A stretch of DNA of 64,000 nt from JACKII01 sp965222315 (GTDB lineage Bacteria; Pseudomonadota; Alphaproteobacteria; Bin95): NCBI GenBank assembly GCA_965222315.1, contig OZ244951.1, forward strand, positions 2,790,001 to 2,854,000. The letters are read 5' to 3'. Below the pieces are notes generated by a model. The model had not been told where the DNA came from and did no database searches. It saw only the letters and a program-made list of their open reading frames with translations. Numbering within the stretch: position 1 is the first letter of the stretch; each line of letters opens with the position of its first letter. This document shows positions 54,701 to 63,404 of the stretch, piece after piece. Made by a program: the position numbers and the translations under genes.

Positions 54701-55150
54701 CTGATGAAGGTTCGGCACTTCCTCAAACAGCATGAAAACCATATCACGCTGCTGAAACTGCGGCGGAACGAGCAACTGACACCGCAAGACCTCGCCGAGT
54801 TAGAGCGCATATTCCGCGAGGAAGGTATCGCTGAGGATGATGATTTGGAGCGCATCAAGAGCGAAGCGGGCGGCCTGGGCCTTTTCATTCGCTCGCTAGT
54901 GGGGCTCGACCGGGAAGCTGCGAAGCAGGCCCTGAACGAATTCATTGAAGGGAGGAGCGCTAACCAAATTGAGTTCGTCGACATGATCATCGATTACCTC
55001 ACAGAGAGAGGATCGATGGACCCGAGCCTGCTTTATGAAGCACCATTCACCGATTTCGATGATGAAGGCGTGAACGGTGTTTTCTCATTTGAAGAGGCAA
55101 AGAAACTGGTCGCAGCGCTTACGGATATCCGCGATCACGCCGCGGCTTAG
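51740..55150 (+). CDS. hsdR: Type I restriction endonuclease subunit HsdR
   Basis: 1136 residues. Residues 1-140 are a DUF4145-like domain, then a coiled coil (about 165-205). The PD-(D/E)xK nuclease has D257 (GFVDYVLW), E272 and K274 (IEAKR). The superfamily 2 translocase has Walker A ATGSGKT (386-392), DEAH (489-492) and a second RecA domain with IGRGTRLCPDLFG. The C-terminal region (about 900-1136) fits the EcoEI-type HsdM-binding domain. It translocates DNA and cleaves unmodified targets at a distance. All motifs are intact. It ends 88 bases before the tRNA-Lys att site. Confidence 0.95.
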   Translation: MSQFAFLKPAFAPVFAHAAKAEELALGDPRGACFYARLALETAVLWLYDHDDSLRLPYDASLSAMIHEPTFRKLVGQGLVTKAKLIKDLGNRAVHDAHRTIPSGMAVDALRELFHFGYWLARTYARTEQPPPGLQFDADGLERTLTITASTVGHIQKLRQDFDKHLETLAAVEESHRQSEEERVRLDAENAALREEIAAIKFANLSKPDTHDYNEAETRDAFIDLLLHEAGWPLDQPRDREFPVTGMPNGTGEGFVDYVLWGDDAKPLAVIEAKRTKKDATTGQQQVKLYADCLEAQFGQRPVIFYTNGYEHWLWDDAFYPPRPVQGFLKKDELALLHQRRQTRKPLSDVDVDTAIAGRAYQTRAIRRVGEVFEKDHQRKVLLVMATGSGKTRTVIALVDQLMRANWVKRVLFLADRRALVRQAHNAFKTQLPSAPSANLLESHDPRKNDHNGARVLLSTYPTMMNLINEMESGARRFGSGHFDLIVIDEAHRSVYRKYRAIFEYFDSLLVGLTATPRDEIDRDTYSLFELERGVPTDFYDLDQAVADGYLVPPEAVSVPLRFVREGITYDDLSDEEKEEWDAIEWTEDGDVPDRVEAAAVNKWLFNQDTVDKVLEHLMTHGLKVEEGDRLGKTIIFAKNHKHAAFIAERFDKNYPHLAGSFARVIDYSVDYAQSLIDDFSDAAKTPHIAISVDMLDTGIDVPEVVNLVFFKIVRSKTKFWQMIGRGTRLCPDLFGPGMHKDRFLVFDFCQNFEFFNQNPDKTDGALAPSLGEQVFVARVELIGELDSRITPDVQEEPLVDLRRDLKDRLVDEVAGMTVDNFIVRPKRLYVEKYQQVEAWETLGAEDRAELCQHVAGLPSAFDDDELEAKQFDRLILQTQLAILRAEPRFARCQKTIRSLAAALEELSNVPMVAAEMELILEIQTDDYWEGVTLPMLETARRRLRRLIKLIERESRAIVYTDFEDQIGQGTTIDLPAVGSGADKARFLMKVRHFLKQHENHITLLKLRRNEQLTPQDLAELERIFREEGIAEDDDLERIKSEAGGLGLFIRSLVGLDREAAKQALNEFIEGRSANQIEFVDMIIDYLTERGSMDPSLLYEAPFTDFDDEGVNGVFSFEEAKKLVAALTDIRDHAAA

Positions 55151-55200
55151 CAACGGATTAGCTAGCCCTGATGGTTGCTAATTGGTAGCTAGAGAAAACG

Positions 55201-55236
55201 AAAGGCCTGGACATTTCTGCCCAAGCCTTTGTTTTA
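55201..55236. terminator. Bidirectional terminator between hsdR and tRNA-Lys
   Basis: AAAGGCCTGG (55201-55210) pairs with CCAAGCCTTT (55221-55230) with one mismatch. TGTTTT follows on the plus strand, and TTTCGTTTT on the minus strand, so it can end both the hsd transcript and the leftward tRNA transcript. Confidence 0.75.
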
Positions 55237-55237
55237 A

Positions 55238-55314
<77 letters not shown>

Positions 55315-55456
55315 GTTTAAGGTCGCGCTAGGTAACAGACGGCTCTTCAGGTGTCGAGCCTAAAAACTCATCCTGCCGATCTGAACTGGCCCCCGTTTTG
55401 ACCGGACACCCGGCATAGCTCTTGGAAGGCTCAAGGATATCCTTGAGGACAGGCTT

Positions 55457-55846
55457 ATGTCGGACGACTATCAACGCATTGAAGTGATCACGGGCACCGC
55501 CCGGCGCCGGCACTGGTCGGCGGCGGAGAAGCTGCGGATTGTCGAGGAGACGTTTGTGAGCGGCGAGACGATCTCGTCGGTGGCGCGCCGCAACGGTGTC
55601 GCAGCGAACCTGCTCTACCGCTGGCGGCGGCTGATGACCGAGGGAGGGACAATCGCTGTGCAGGCCGATGACGACGTGGTGGCGGCAAGCGAGATCAAGC
55701 GCCTGCAGCAACAGGTGCGGGAACTGGAGCGCCAGCTTGGCCGCAAGACCATGGAAGCGGAGATCCTGAAAGAGGCTCTCGCCAAGGCACAGTCAAAAAA
55801 ACCGAGCTTGCACGCGCTCTCGCCCTGGAAGGACGATGGCCGATGA
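55457..55846 (+). CDS. IS3-family transposase OrfA
   Basis: 129 residues; ATG 55457 follows GAGGA at seven bases. A helix-turn-helix (HWSAAEKLRIVEETFVSG, SVARRNGVAANLLYRWRR) binds the ends of the element, and a leucine-zipper-like coil (IKRLQQQVRELERQLG) allows dimerisation. Near the end a run of seven A (about 55795-55801) is a candidate slippery site: a -1 shift enters the orfB frame with no stop before the orfB ATG, giving an OrfAB transposase. Confidence 0.92.
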   Translation: MSDDYQRIEVITGTARRRHWSAAEKLRIVEETFVSGETISSVARRNGVAANLLYRWRRLMTEGGTIAVQADDDVVAASEIKRLQQQVRELERQLGRKTMEAEILKEALAKAQSKKPSLHALSPWKDDGR

Positions 55847-56688
55847 AGACCATCACTTCGACGCTCGGCGTCTCTCGCTCGAACCTGTATGAGCAGACCT
55901 CGGATGCAACAAGGCCGCGTCGGCGCCCTTTGAATTTGCAAGACGCGGCTTTATTGCGGCGGCTTCGCCGCCACGTTGACGACCGCCCAACCTATGGCTA
56001 CCGCCGCATAACCGCCCTGCTGCGCCGGGAACTGGTGGCGGAAGGCTTGCCGCCCGTGAACCACAAAAAGGTCTTCCGCCTGATGCAGATGCACGGCCTG
56101 TTGCTGGGGCGCCACAGCGGGCGGCGGCATGGACGGACCCATGACGGCAAGGTCGTGGTGATGGCCTCGAACCGGCGCTGGTGCTCGGATGCGCTGGAGT
56201 TCGCTTGCTGGAATGGCGAGGTGGTACGAGTGGCGTTCGTCATCGACGCGCACGACCGCGAGGTCATCGCCTGGCAGTCGGTTGTCGGCGGCGGCATCAG
56301 CGGTTCCGAGGTCCGGGATATGATGCTGGAGGCCGTCGAGAAGCGGTTCGCTTCGATCCGGGCACCGCATGCCGTCGAATGGCTGTCGGACAACGGCTCG
56401 CCCTATACGGCCTATGAAACCCGCGTGTTCGCCGGGCAATTGAACCTGGTGCCGTGCTTCACGCCAGTAGCCAGTCCGGAATCGAACGGCATGTCGGAAG
56501 CCTTCGTGCGGACGCTCAAACGGGACTATGTCCGGGTCAGGCCGCTGCCGGATGCAAAGACGGCCCTATCACAGATCGCTGGGTGGTTCGAAGACTACAA
56601 CGAGAACCATCCGCATTCCGGGTTGCGCATGCGCTCGCCTCGCGAGTACATCCGCTCCCAACAACCCGCCGAGGTGTCCGGTCTATAG
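55843..56688 (+). CDS. IS3-family transposase OrfB (DDE integrase core)
   Basis: 281 residues overlapping orfA by ATGA. An HTH_21-like segment (DDRPTYGYRRITALLRRE) is followed by the rve fold with catalytic aspartate in WCSDALEF, aspartate in LSDNGSPY and glutamate in NGMSEAF; exactly 35 residues separate the last two, the D-D-(35)-E spacing. Normally made as part of OrfAB by frameshifting. Carries out strand cleavage and transfer. Confidence 0.93.
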   Translation: MKTITSTLGVSRSNLYEQTSDATRPRRRPLNLQDAALLRRLRRHVDDRPTYGYRRITALLRRELVAEGLPPVNHKKVFRLMQMHGLLLGRHSGRRHGRTHDGKVVVMASNRRWCSDALEFACWNGEVVRVAFVIDAHDREVIAWQSVVGGGISGSEVRDMMLEAVEKRFASIRAPHAVEWLSDNGSPYTAYETRVFAGQLNLVPCFTPVASPESNGMSEAFVRTLKRDYVRVRPLPDAKTALSQIAGWFEDYNENHPHSGLRMRSPREYIRSQQPAEVSGL

Positions 56689-56703
56689 GGGGCAACATCA
56701 CGA

Positions 56704-57846
56704 TCATCGCCCTGCTCCGATCGGCTCGTCGGCATGAACCGCTGCACTCTGGATGAACCCAAACCCAATCATCAGTGTCAGCAAGGCTGTTCCGCCATAG
56801 GAAATTAGCGGCAAAGGCACCCCAACGACCGGCAGCAATCCCATCACCATCGCCATATTGATGAACGCGAACAGAAAGAAGTTGAAGCTTAGACCCAGCA
56901 CCAAGATCTTCGCAAAAACCGTTTGGGTCCGAAGCGCAATCAGAAAACAAAATCCAATGATCAGTGCATAAATGCCGAGAACAAAGATAGAGCCAAAGAG
57001 CCCAAATTCTTCCGCCATCAGGGTAAAGACGAAATCGGTGTGTTTTTCCGGAAGGAAGCTGAGTTGCGACTGCGATCCTTCCATAAAGCCTTTGCCCAAC
57101 AGACCGCCTGATCCCAGCGCGATTTTCGACTGCACAATGTGATAACCGGCGCCAAGCGGGTCGCGTTCTGGCTCCAAAAAAGTCAGCATCCGGTCGCGCT
57201 GGTAGTCATGCAGCATCGACCATGCTAGCGGCGCAATACCGCCGGCCGCCAACCCCGCCAACCCAAATTTCCACCAGGCAAGGCCCCCAAGAAACACACA
57301 GACAATTCCCAAGGCACATATGATAACAGCGGTGCCCAGGTCCGGCTGGCGCAGCACTAGCACAACCGGAATGGCAATGATCAGACCGGGCAGCAACAAG
57401 ACAACCATGCGGTTGACCTGGTTGCTATCGACATCATGGAAGTACCGCGCCAGTGCGACGACAATGGCGACTTTCACCAATTCTGACGGCTGCAGATTGA
57501 TGAACCCCAGGTTTATCCAGCGCTCTGCCCCTTCCCCTACTCCTACAAGCTCGACGGCGACCAGAAACACCAGCGAAACGAGGAAAATCAGATAAGCAAA
57601 CCGCCACCAGACTTCCAGCCGCACCAGCCCGATGAAGAACATCAGCGCGACCCCCAGGCCAGCGCGGATCACTTGGGGGGCCGCCCAGGGCTGCCAACGC
57701 CCATCGGCCGCCGAAAACAGAACAGCCGAGCCGATCCCGCATACCATCAGCACAAGAACCAGCAATGGCCAATTCAGCCTGCTAAGGCGCGCCCACACAT
57801 GGTCGTCATCCTGTCCGCCCAGCCGCGAGCCCACGCCAGCCGCCAT
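56704..57846 (-). CDS. rodA: Peptidoglycan glycosyltransferase RodA
   Basis: 380 residues, ten membrane helices, SEDS family. Landmarks are INLGFINLQPSELVKVAIV, LRQPDLGTAVIICALG, FLPEKHTDFVFTLMAEEFGLFGS and the C-terminal GVPLPLISYGGTALLTLMIGFGF. It polymerises lipid II into glycan strands with its partner PBP2 during elongation. Starts 2 bases after the mrdA stop. The IS target duplication covers the first two bases of its stop codon, but the UGA is preserved. Confidence 0.95.
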   Translation of the reverse strand: MAAGVGSRLGGQDDDHVWARLSRLNWPLLVLVLMVCGIGSAVLFSAADGRWQPWAAPQVIRAGLGVALMFFIGLVRLEVWWRFAYLIFLVSLVFLVAVELVGVGEGAERWINLGFINLQPSELVKVAIVVALARYFHDVDSNQVNRMVVLLLPGLIIAIPVVLVLRQPDLGTAVIICALGIVCVFLGGLAWWKFGLAGLAAGGIAPLAWSMLHDYQRDRMLTFLEPERDPLGAGYHIVQSKIALGSGGLLGKGFMEGSQSQLSFLPEKHTDFVFTLMAEEFGLFGSIFVLGIYALIIGFCFLIALRTQTVFAKILVLGLSFNFFLFAFINMAMVMGLLPVVGVPLPLISYGGTALLTLMIGFGFIQSAAVHADEPIGAGR

Positions 57847-57848
57847 GG

Positions 57849-59681
57849 CTACACCCGCTCCTTCGCAAGCCGTAGCTGCGTTTCCATCAAGATGTCCCTG
57901 GCGATCGGCGCGGCAGCAGTGGAGCCGCCACCGCCATGCTCAACAATTACCGCGGTTACAAAGCGGGGGCGCGCAACCGGCGCAAAGCCGACGAAAAGGG
58001 CATGGTCCCGGTGCTCTCTCGGCCGTTCTTGATTGCGCAGGACGCCCGACCGCCGCTCACGTGTTGTAATCCGCCGGACCTGGCTGGTACCCGTCTTGCC
58101 GCCCATCTGCATTTCCGGCGCGGGAATCTGCGATGCCCGCGCCGTGCCCTGTGGCGCTGACGTAACACCAACCATCGCCTGCACAATCGCCTCAATATTG
58201 GCCGGATCGACATCCAGTGACGGTATTTCAATGTCGGCGTTGCCTACGAGCTTAAGCTGCGGCTTGACCAACTTGCCACCATTGACCAGCCGGGCGGTCA
58301 TCACTGCAAGTTGCAGCGGCGTTGCCAGGACATACCCCTGGCCAATACCTGCAATCAGACTTTCACCGATTTGCCACGGTTGGTTGTATCGCCGCTTTTT
58401 CCATTCCTTGTCCGGCATCAAACCGGAGAGTTCGCCCGGCAAATCGATATCGAGTTTCTCACCAAACCCCAATTTCCGAGCCATTTCGGCAATGCGTTCA
58501 ATACCGATACGCCGGGCCACCTCATAGAAATACACATCACACGACTGAACCAAACCGGAATGCAGATTGACCGTCCCATGGCCGCCACGGTGCCAGCAGT
58601 GAAAACGCCCGTTACCGACTTCCAGAAACCCACTGCAGTGAAAGGTCGTTTTGGGTGTTACCAAGCCCGATTCCAGCGCCGCCAGCGCGACAACCATCTT
58701 AAAGGTGGAGCCTGGGGCATACTGCCCCGCAATAGCCTTGTTCACCAATGGCGCGTCCGGGGCATTCACCAATTGCTCCCATTCATCATGGCCGATGCCT
58801 TCGGTAAAGAGGCTTGGATCAAAAGTGGGCCGGGATGCCAGGGCATAAACCTCCCCATTGTGGGCATCCATCACGACGGCAGCACCTGTTTCGTCGCCAA
58901 AGGCTTTTGACGCAAATCCTTGAAGGTGACTGTCTATCGCCAGATTCAGGGGCGCACCCGGCTGCTCCGGCACATGATCCAATTCCCGGATCGTCCGGCC
59001 TATGGCGTTCACTTCGACCTTCCGCCGGCCTGCCGTCCCTCGGAGCCTCAAATCATAGGACTTCTCCACCCCGGATTTGCCTATCCGGAAATCCGGCAAT
59101 CCCAGGACCGGATCCCCGCTCAATTCGCCTTCAGAGACGGCTCCAACATATCCAATGATGTGCGCACCTATTATTCCTTCCGGATAGATACGGCGTTTGG
59201 TGATCGAAATCTCAACGCCCGGTAGTTCCGGACCATGCACACCAACCTGGGCAATCTCCCGCCATGACAGGTGATTATAAACAGTGACCGGGACAAACGC
59301 CCGTTGGCGGCCCATCTGCTCCAGAATCCGCTCCCGCTGGCCATCGTCGAGCGGGACGATCTCATGCAGGCGTTGCAGGACGGCATCAATATTCCCCGAA
59401 ACTTCCGGCACAATCGAGACGCGGTAGGCGACGCGATTGGTTGCTAGCGGATAGCCATGGCGGTCCAGGATCACCCCCCGCGTCGGCACCTCCAGCCGCA
59501 AGCCGATGCGGTTTCGTTCCGCAAGCGTCGTGTATTGATCGGACTCCAAAACCTGCAATTGGTACATGCGGCCTGCAAGCAGGGCGAAGCCGCCTACCTG
59601 CGCCGCACCGAGCAATACTGCCCGCCGGGTCAGCTGGCTCTTGCGAGCCCGGTCAAGTCGGTCAAGTGCGCCGCGCGCCAT
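57849..59681 (-). CDS. mrdA: Penicillin-binding protein 2, elongasome transpeptidase
   Basis: 610 residues. A single N-terminal membrane helix (about 20-40), a dimerisation/pedestal domain (about 60-230), then the transpeptidase domain with S325-x-x-K328 (GSTFK), S380-C-D382 and K529-T-G-T532. It crosslinks new glycan made by RodA during side-wall growth. The start overlaps the mreD stop by 20 bases. The long C-terminal insert after KTGT is rich in arginine. Confidence 0.95.
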   Translation of the reverse strand: MARGALDRLDRARKSQLTRRAVLLGAAQVGGFALLAGRMYQLQVLESDQYTTLAERNRIGLRLEVPTRGVILDRHGYPLATNRVAYRVSIVPEVSGNIDAVLQRLHEIVPLDDGQRERILEQMGRQRAFVPVTVYNHLSWREIAQVGVHGPELPGVEISITKRRIYPEGIIGAHIIGYVGAVSEGELSGDPVLGLPDFRIGKSGVEKSYDLRLRGTAGRRKVEVNAIGRTIRELDHVPEQPGAPLNLAIDSHLQGFASKAFGDETGAAVVMDAHNGEVYALASRPTFDPSLFTEGIGHDEWEQLVNAPDAPLVNKAIAGQYAPGSTFKMVVALAALESGLVTPKTTFHCSGFLEVGNGRFHCWHRGGHGTVNLHSGLVQSCDVYFYEVARRIGIERIAEMARKLGFGEKLDIDLPGELSGLMPDKEWKKRRYNQPWQIGESLIAGIGQGYVLATPLQLAVMTARLVNGGKLVKPQLKLVGNADIEIPSLDVDPANIEAIVQAMVGVTSAPQGTARASQIPAPEMQMGGKTGTSQVRRITTRERRSGVLRNQERPREHRDHALFVGFAPVARPRFVTAVIVEHGGGGSTAAAPIARDILMETQLRLAKERV

Positions 59682-60186
59682 CTTGGATACCGCCTATCAG
59701 ACCTTGGAGTGGATGGGAAATGACCGGAAACACGATCAGCGTTATAATAGCATTGACGAAAAACGGTTCGGACGAAAGCCAATATCCCGCTGACGCTGAG
59801 AGGACACCCCAACGAAATCCCGCCCCTGCCAGGGCAACGAGTACAAACCCGCCCCACAAAAACAATACCGCGTTCAGATGCGCGCGCTGGCTTACCGCAA
59901 AGGCGTGCACGGCGATGAACAATGCAGCCTGCAATCCGGGAGGCGACCCGCCTAGCAGATCCGCCAGCAGCCCTGCAGTGAAGCAAAGCCAGACAGGGAA
60001 CACTTCGGTCCGGAACGCGGCGGCCAGATAGACCACCATCAGCAAGAAATCCGGGATATACAGAAAGTTCACTGGCGTCGGTAAGGAAGACGCTAGAATC
60101 GTTAACAGGATAACAAACGGGACCCACAACCGCGCCAGAACGTCTCTATTCTCATCGGTTTGCGGCCGGGTTCGCTGGAGCCTCAC
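59662..60186 (-). CDS. mreD: Rod-shape-determining protein MreD
   Basis: 174 residues from GTG 60186, which overlaps the mreC stop (GTGA); the longer open frame upstream is antisense to nothing but lies inside mreC. Five hydrophobic helices (WVPFVILLTILASSLP, FLLMVVYLAAAF, AVLFLWGGFVLVALAG and others) and the QAALFIAVHAFAVSQR segment fit MreD. It links cytoplasmic MreB to periplasmic MreC and the PBP2-RodA synthase. Confidence 0.85.
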   Translation of the reverse strand: MRLQRTRPQTDENRDVLARLWVPFVILLTILASSLPTPVNFLYIPDFLLMVVYLAAAFRTEVFPVWLCFTAGLLADLLGGSPPGLQAALFIAVHAFAVSQRAHLNAVLFLWGGFVLVALAGAGFRWGVLSASAGYWLSSEPFFVNAIITLIVFPVISHPLQGLIGGIQDGARRT

Positions 60187-61067
60187 TGATTCGGACCCGA
60201 CTTGGAGGCAAGGCCAGCGGCCGTCTTTTCGCCGTAATCTACGATCCGGACATGGTCCAGTAAGTCCCAGTTTGTGAAGGGCTGCACGCGCCAAATACCG
60301 CCGCCGCCGGCGCTCACAACACCGATGGGCAGGCCCGGATGAAACATCCCGCCGTCGCCGGAAGTTACCACCAGACTTCCCGGAACGGGCTTCAGGTCGG
60401 AGGTAAAGAACTCCAGAACCGGCTCCGGCGCGTTGTGCCCACTCATGACAGCGCGCAGGCGGCCATCGCCAATAGCAACCGGGATGCGGGAATTCAGATC
60501 GGTGATCAGAAGCACCCTTGCTGCCCTCTCCCCGATGCTTTGCACCCGTCCGACGAGACCACTATCCCCTAAAACGGCAAGATTCTTCTTCACACCATGA
60601 TCCGTGCCGACATGCACCATAATGCTGCGGGCAAACAGGCCGCCCGTATCGGCAATCACTCTGGTCGAAATTGAATACACGGCAGGACCGGGATCAAAGC
60701 GCAATAACCGGCGCAAACTGGCATTTTCTTGTTTCAATTGATGCGCGGCGATACGGAGCCGCGAGAGCTTGGCATTCTCCTCCCGGAGACGCCGGTTCTC
60801 CTCCCGGAGATCGATCAGGCCTTCCGCGTCTTCCAGCAGGTTCTCGGCGAGGGAGAGCGGATAGGAAACAATATCCAGCGCTGGCGCGGTAAAATCAGCC
60901 ACAAAGGCGCGGACACCGTCGATCAGGCGGGCATCAATCTTGCCGATGAGAACCAGTCCGAAAGCAAGCAGGGCAAACCCAACATAAGCCAGCCGCCGGG
61001 CTGTCCGCGCCGCAGCTTGCAGGCTTTCGTCAACGATTTCGCCTAGACGCTTGGGGTATTCGTCCAT
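60183..61067 (-). CDS. mreC: Rod-shape-determining protein MreC
   Basis: 294 residues. One membrane helix (about 28-45), a coiled coil (EENRRLREENAKLSRLRIAAHQLKQENASL in two pieces, about 88-120), and a double beta-barrel domain with VIADTGGLFARSIMVHVG, GLVGRVQSIGERAARVLLITDLNSRIPV. It scaffolds PBP2 in the periplasm and activates it. Located between mreB (37 bases upstream) and mreD (GTGA overlap). Confidence 0.93.
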   Translation of the reverse strand: MDEYPKRLGEIVDESLQAAARTARRLAYVGFALLAFGLVLIGKIDARLIDGVRAFVADFTAPALDIVSYPLSLAENLLEDAEGLIDLREENRRLREENAKLSRLRIAAHQLKQENASLRRLLRFDPGPAVYSISTRVIADTGGLFARSIMVHVGTDHGVKKNLAVLGDSGLVGRVQSIGERAARVLLITDLNSRIPVAIGDGRLRAVMSGHNAPEPVLEFFTSDLKPVPGSLVVTSGDGGMFHPGLPIGVVSAGGGGIWRVQPFTNWDLLDHVRIVDYGEKTAAGLASKSGPNQ

Positions 61068-61104
61068 TCGGCTCCCTAATGACCTTCCCCTTGGAAGCGG
61101 GCGA

Positions 61105-62139
61105 TCAATCTGTCAGCACACCGCGCAGGGCGTCCCGCTCTTCCAGGCATCGGCCGCCGCCAAGTACTACACAGGACAGCGGTTCTTCGGCAATCGCTAC
61201 TGGCAACCCGGTTGCCTGCCCCAGCACCTCATCCAAATTCGGTAGTAATCCTCCACCGCCGGTCAGAACGATGCCCTTGTCCACGATATCGGCCGCCAGT
61301 TCGGGCGCGGTATGCTCCAGCGCAACCCTCACTGCTTCAACGATCTGAGAGACCGGCTCGGACAAGGCTTCTGCCACCTGGGATTCCGTCATGATGACTT
61401 CGCGCGGCACGCCATCCATCAGATCCCGGCCCCGCACAGCCGCTCGTCGCTCGTCCCGGTCGACCGGGATGCTGGCAGAGCCAATACTGATCTTGATCCG
61501 CTCCGCCGTCGCCTCGCCGATCAGCAGGTTAAACGTCCGCCGGACATAGGCAATAATAGACGCATCCATTTTGTCGCCGCCGACCCGAACCGAGCGGGAA
61601 TAGACAATTCCGCCAAGGGCGATGACAGCAACTTCCGTCGTGCCACCGCCGATATCCACGACCATGGAGCCGGAGGGCTCTGTCACCGGCAGCCCCGCCC
61701 CGATGGCAGCAGCCATCGGTTCTTCGATAAGATAGACCCGCCGGGCGCCCGCACCCAATGCGCTGTCGGTAATCGCACGGCGCTCCACCTCCGTCGCGCC
61801 GGAGGGCACGCAGACGATGATTTGGGGTGAGACGAAGCTTCGCCGGTTATGCACCTTGCGGATGAAATACTTGATCATCTCTTCCGCCGCTTCGAAGTCG
61901 GCGATAACGCCATCGCGCAGCGGCCGGATTGCCTCAATATTGCCCGGCGTCCGGCCCAGCATCAGCTTGGCTTCTTCACCGACGGCCAGAACCTGCGTCC
62001 GGCCATCGGTTTCCTTCACGGCTACGACAGACGGCTCGTCCAGAACGATGCCGCGGCCGGCTACATAGACCAGCGTATTGGCCGTCCCAAGATCGATGGC
62101 CAGGTCCTGGCTCAGCAGTCCCAAAATCGCGGAAAACAT
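61105..62139 (-). CDS. mreB: Actin-like rod-shape protein MreB
   Basis: 344 residues of the actin/Hsp70 fold. Phosphate 1 loop DLGTANTLVYV near residue 16, VVDIGGGTTEVAVIALGG as phosphate 2, and the adenosine motif GIVLTGGGGLLPNLD near 290. MreB filaments on the inner membrane position the elongasome. First gene of the mre-mrd-rod operon, with 133 bases between it and ilvC upstream. Confidence 0.97.
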   Translation of the reverse strand: MFSAILGLLSQDLAIDLGTANTLVYVAGRGIVLDEPSVVAVKETDGRTQVLAVGEEAKLMLGRTPGNIEAIRPLRDGVIADFEAAEEMIKYFIRKVHNRRSFVSPQIIVCVPSGATEVERRAITDSALGAGARRVYLIEEPMAAAIGAGLPVTEPSGSMVVDIGGGTTEVAVIALGGIVYSRSVRVGGDKMDASIIAYVRRTFNLLIGEATAERIKISIGSASIPVDRDERRAAVRGRDLMDGVPREVIMTESQVAEALSEPVSQIVEAVRVALEHTAPELAADIVDKGIVLTGGGGLLPNLDEVLGQATGLPVAIAEEPLSCVVLGGGRCLEERDALRGVLTD

Positions 62140-62272
62140 CGAACCTCACTTTGATCCGTCCGCCAGACCCGCCACGATTGGCACAAGGGCGAACGGACAA
62201 CAGCGCGGCCAGATATAGCCGCGCTGCGATCCATCAGAAAGGCGGGACGCAGACGCGCCCCGATATTTCTTG

Positions 62273-63298
62273 TTAGTTCTTGTCTTTGTCGACCAGCGCA
62301 TTTTCGCCAATCCACGGCATCATGCCGCGCAGTTTGGCGCCGACTTCTTCCAGCTGATGCTCGGCACCAATGCGGCGCTTGGCTTTGAAGCTTGTCTGCC
62401 CGGCCGCGTTCTCCAGCACCCATTCACGGCTGAATTCGCCGCGCTGAATTTCGCTCAGCACCTCTTTCATGCGCTCCTTGACTGACGCATCGATAATGCG
62501 TGGGCCGCGGGTGTAATCGCCATATTCGGCCGTGTTGGAAACCGAATAGCGCATGCCAGCCATGCCGCCCTCGTAGATCAGGTCGACGATCAGCTTCACC
62601 TCGTGAACGCACTCGAAATAGGCCATTTCCGGGGCGTAACCGGCCTCCACCAGGGTTTCGAAGCCAGCCTGAATAAGGGCGGTCAGACCGCCGCAGAGCA
62701 CGGTCTGCTCGCCGAACAGGTCGGTTTCGCATTCTTCCTTAAAGGTGGTCTCGATGATCGCCGCCCGGCCGCCGCCATTGGCGCAGGCATAAGACATGGC
62801 GAGGTCGTGGCAGTTACCGCTTGCGTCCTGGTGGATGGCGATCAGCGACGGCACGCCGGCGCCGCGCACATACTCTGAACGCACGAGGTGGCCGGGGCCC
62901 TTCGGGGCAACCATGAGCACGTCGATGTCGGAACGCGGATTGATCAGATTGAAATGGATCGACAGGCCGTGGGCCACACAGAGCGCCGCTCCGGGGCGAA
63001 TGTTGTCGGCGATGTCCTGCTCGTACAGCGCGGCCTGGCCTTCGTCTGGGGTTAGCATCATGACCACATCGGCCCACGCAGCGGCTTCCGCCGGGGCCAT
63101 CACCTTGAAGCCGGCACCCTCCGCCTTCGGCGCACTGCCGGAACCGGAACGCAAGCCGACGACCATGTCCGCAACGCCACTATCGCGCAGGTTGTTGGCA
63201 TGGGCATGCCCCTGTGAGCCGTAGCCCAGAATGGCAACCTTTTTGCCTTTGATCAGGTTCAGATCGGCGTCACGATCGTAGTAAACACGCATAGACAT
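62273..63298 (-). CDS. ilvC: Ketol-acid reductoisomerase (class I)
   Basis: 341 residues from ATG 63298, where AGGA precedes by eight bases; an ATG two codons later is the alternative. GYGSQGHAHANNLRDSG is the NADPH Rossmann loop, LMVAPKGPGHLVRSEYVRGAG the conserved loop with catalytic metal site further on (DLFGEQTVLCGG, FECVHEVKLIVDL). It converts 2-acetolactate to dihydroxyisovalerate in valine/isoleucine synthesis. It follows ilvH in the same direction (106-bp gap). Confidence 0.97.
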   Translation of the reverse strand: MSMRVYYDRDADLNLIKGKKVAILGYGSQGHAHANNLRDSGVADMVVGLRSGSGSAPKAEGAGFKVMAPAEAAAWADVVMMLTPDEGQAALYEQDIADNIRPGAALCVAHGLSIHFNLINPRSDIDVLMVAPKGPGHLVRSEYVRGAGVPSLIAIHQDASGNCHDLAMSYACANGGGRAAIIETTFKEECETDLFGEQTVLCGGLTALIQAGFETLVEAGYAPEMAYFECVHEVKLIVDLIYEGGMAGMRYSVSNTAEYGDYTRGPRIIDASVKERMKEVLSEIQRGEFSREWVLENAAGQTSFKAKRRIGAEHQLEEVGAKLRGMMPWIGENALVDKDKN

Positions 63299-63404
63299 GG
63301 AATTCGTCCTTTTGATGAGAAGGGATGCACCACAGACCGCGGCGCGTGTGTTGGATTGAACACGGAATAGGAATACCCGTTCCGTAATAGCTTGGCGGAG
63401 GCTT

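Larger units (their letters stand above)
55382..56700 (+). mobile_element. IS3-family insertion sequence (IS2-like)
   Basis: 1319 bp with imperfect terminal inverted repeats beginning TGA and ending TCA. The left end reads GCCCCCGTTTTGACCGGACACC; the complement of the right end reads GCCCCCTATAGACCGGACACC. It is flanked by a 5-bp target duplication CGATC (55377-55381 and 56701-56705), the size made by the IS2 group. Both frames are intact, so it appears recent and possibly active. It lies outside the island, between tRNA-Lys and rodA. Confidence 0.92.

Noticed and set aside
51725..54787. Long minus-strand open frames opposite hsdR
   Set aside because: No domains; hsdR on the plus strand has all nuclease and helicase motifs in order.
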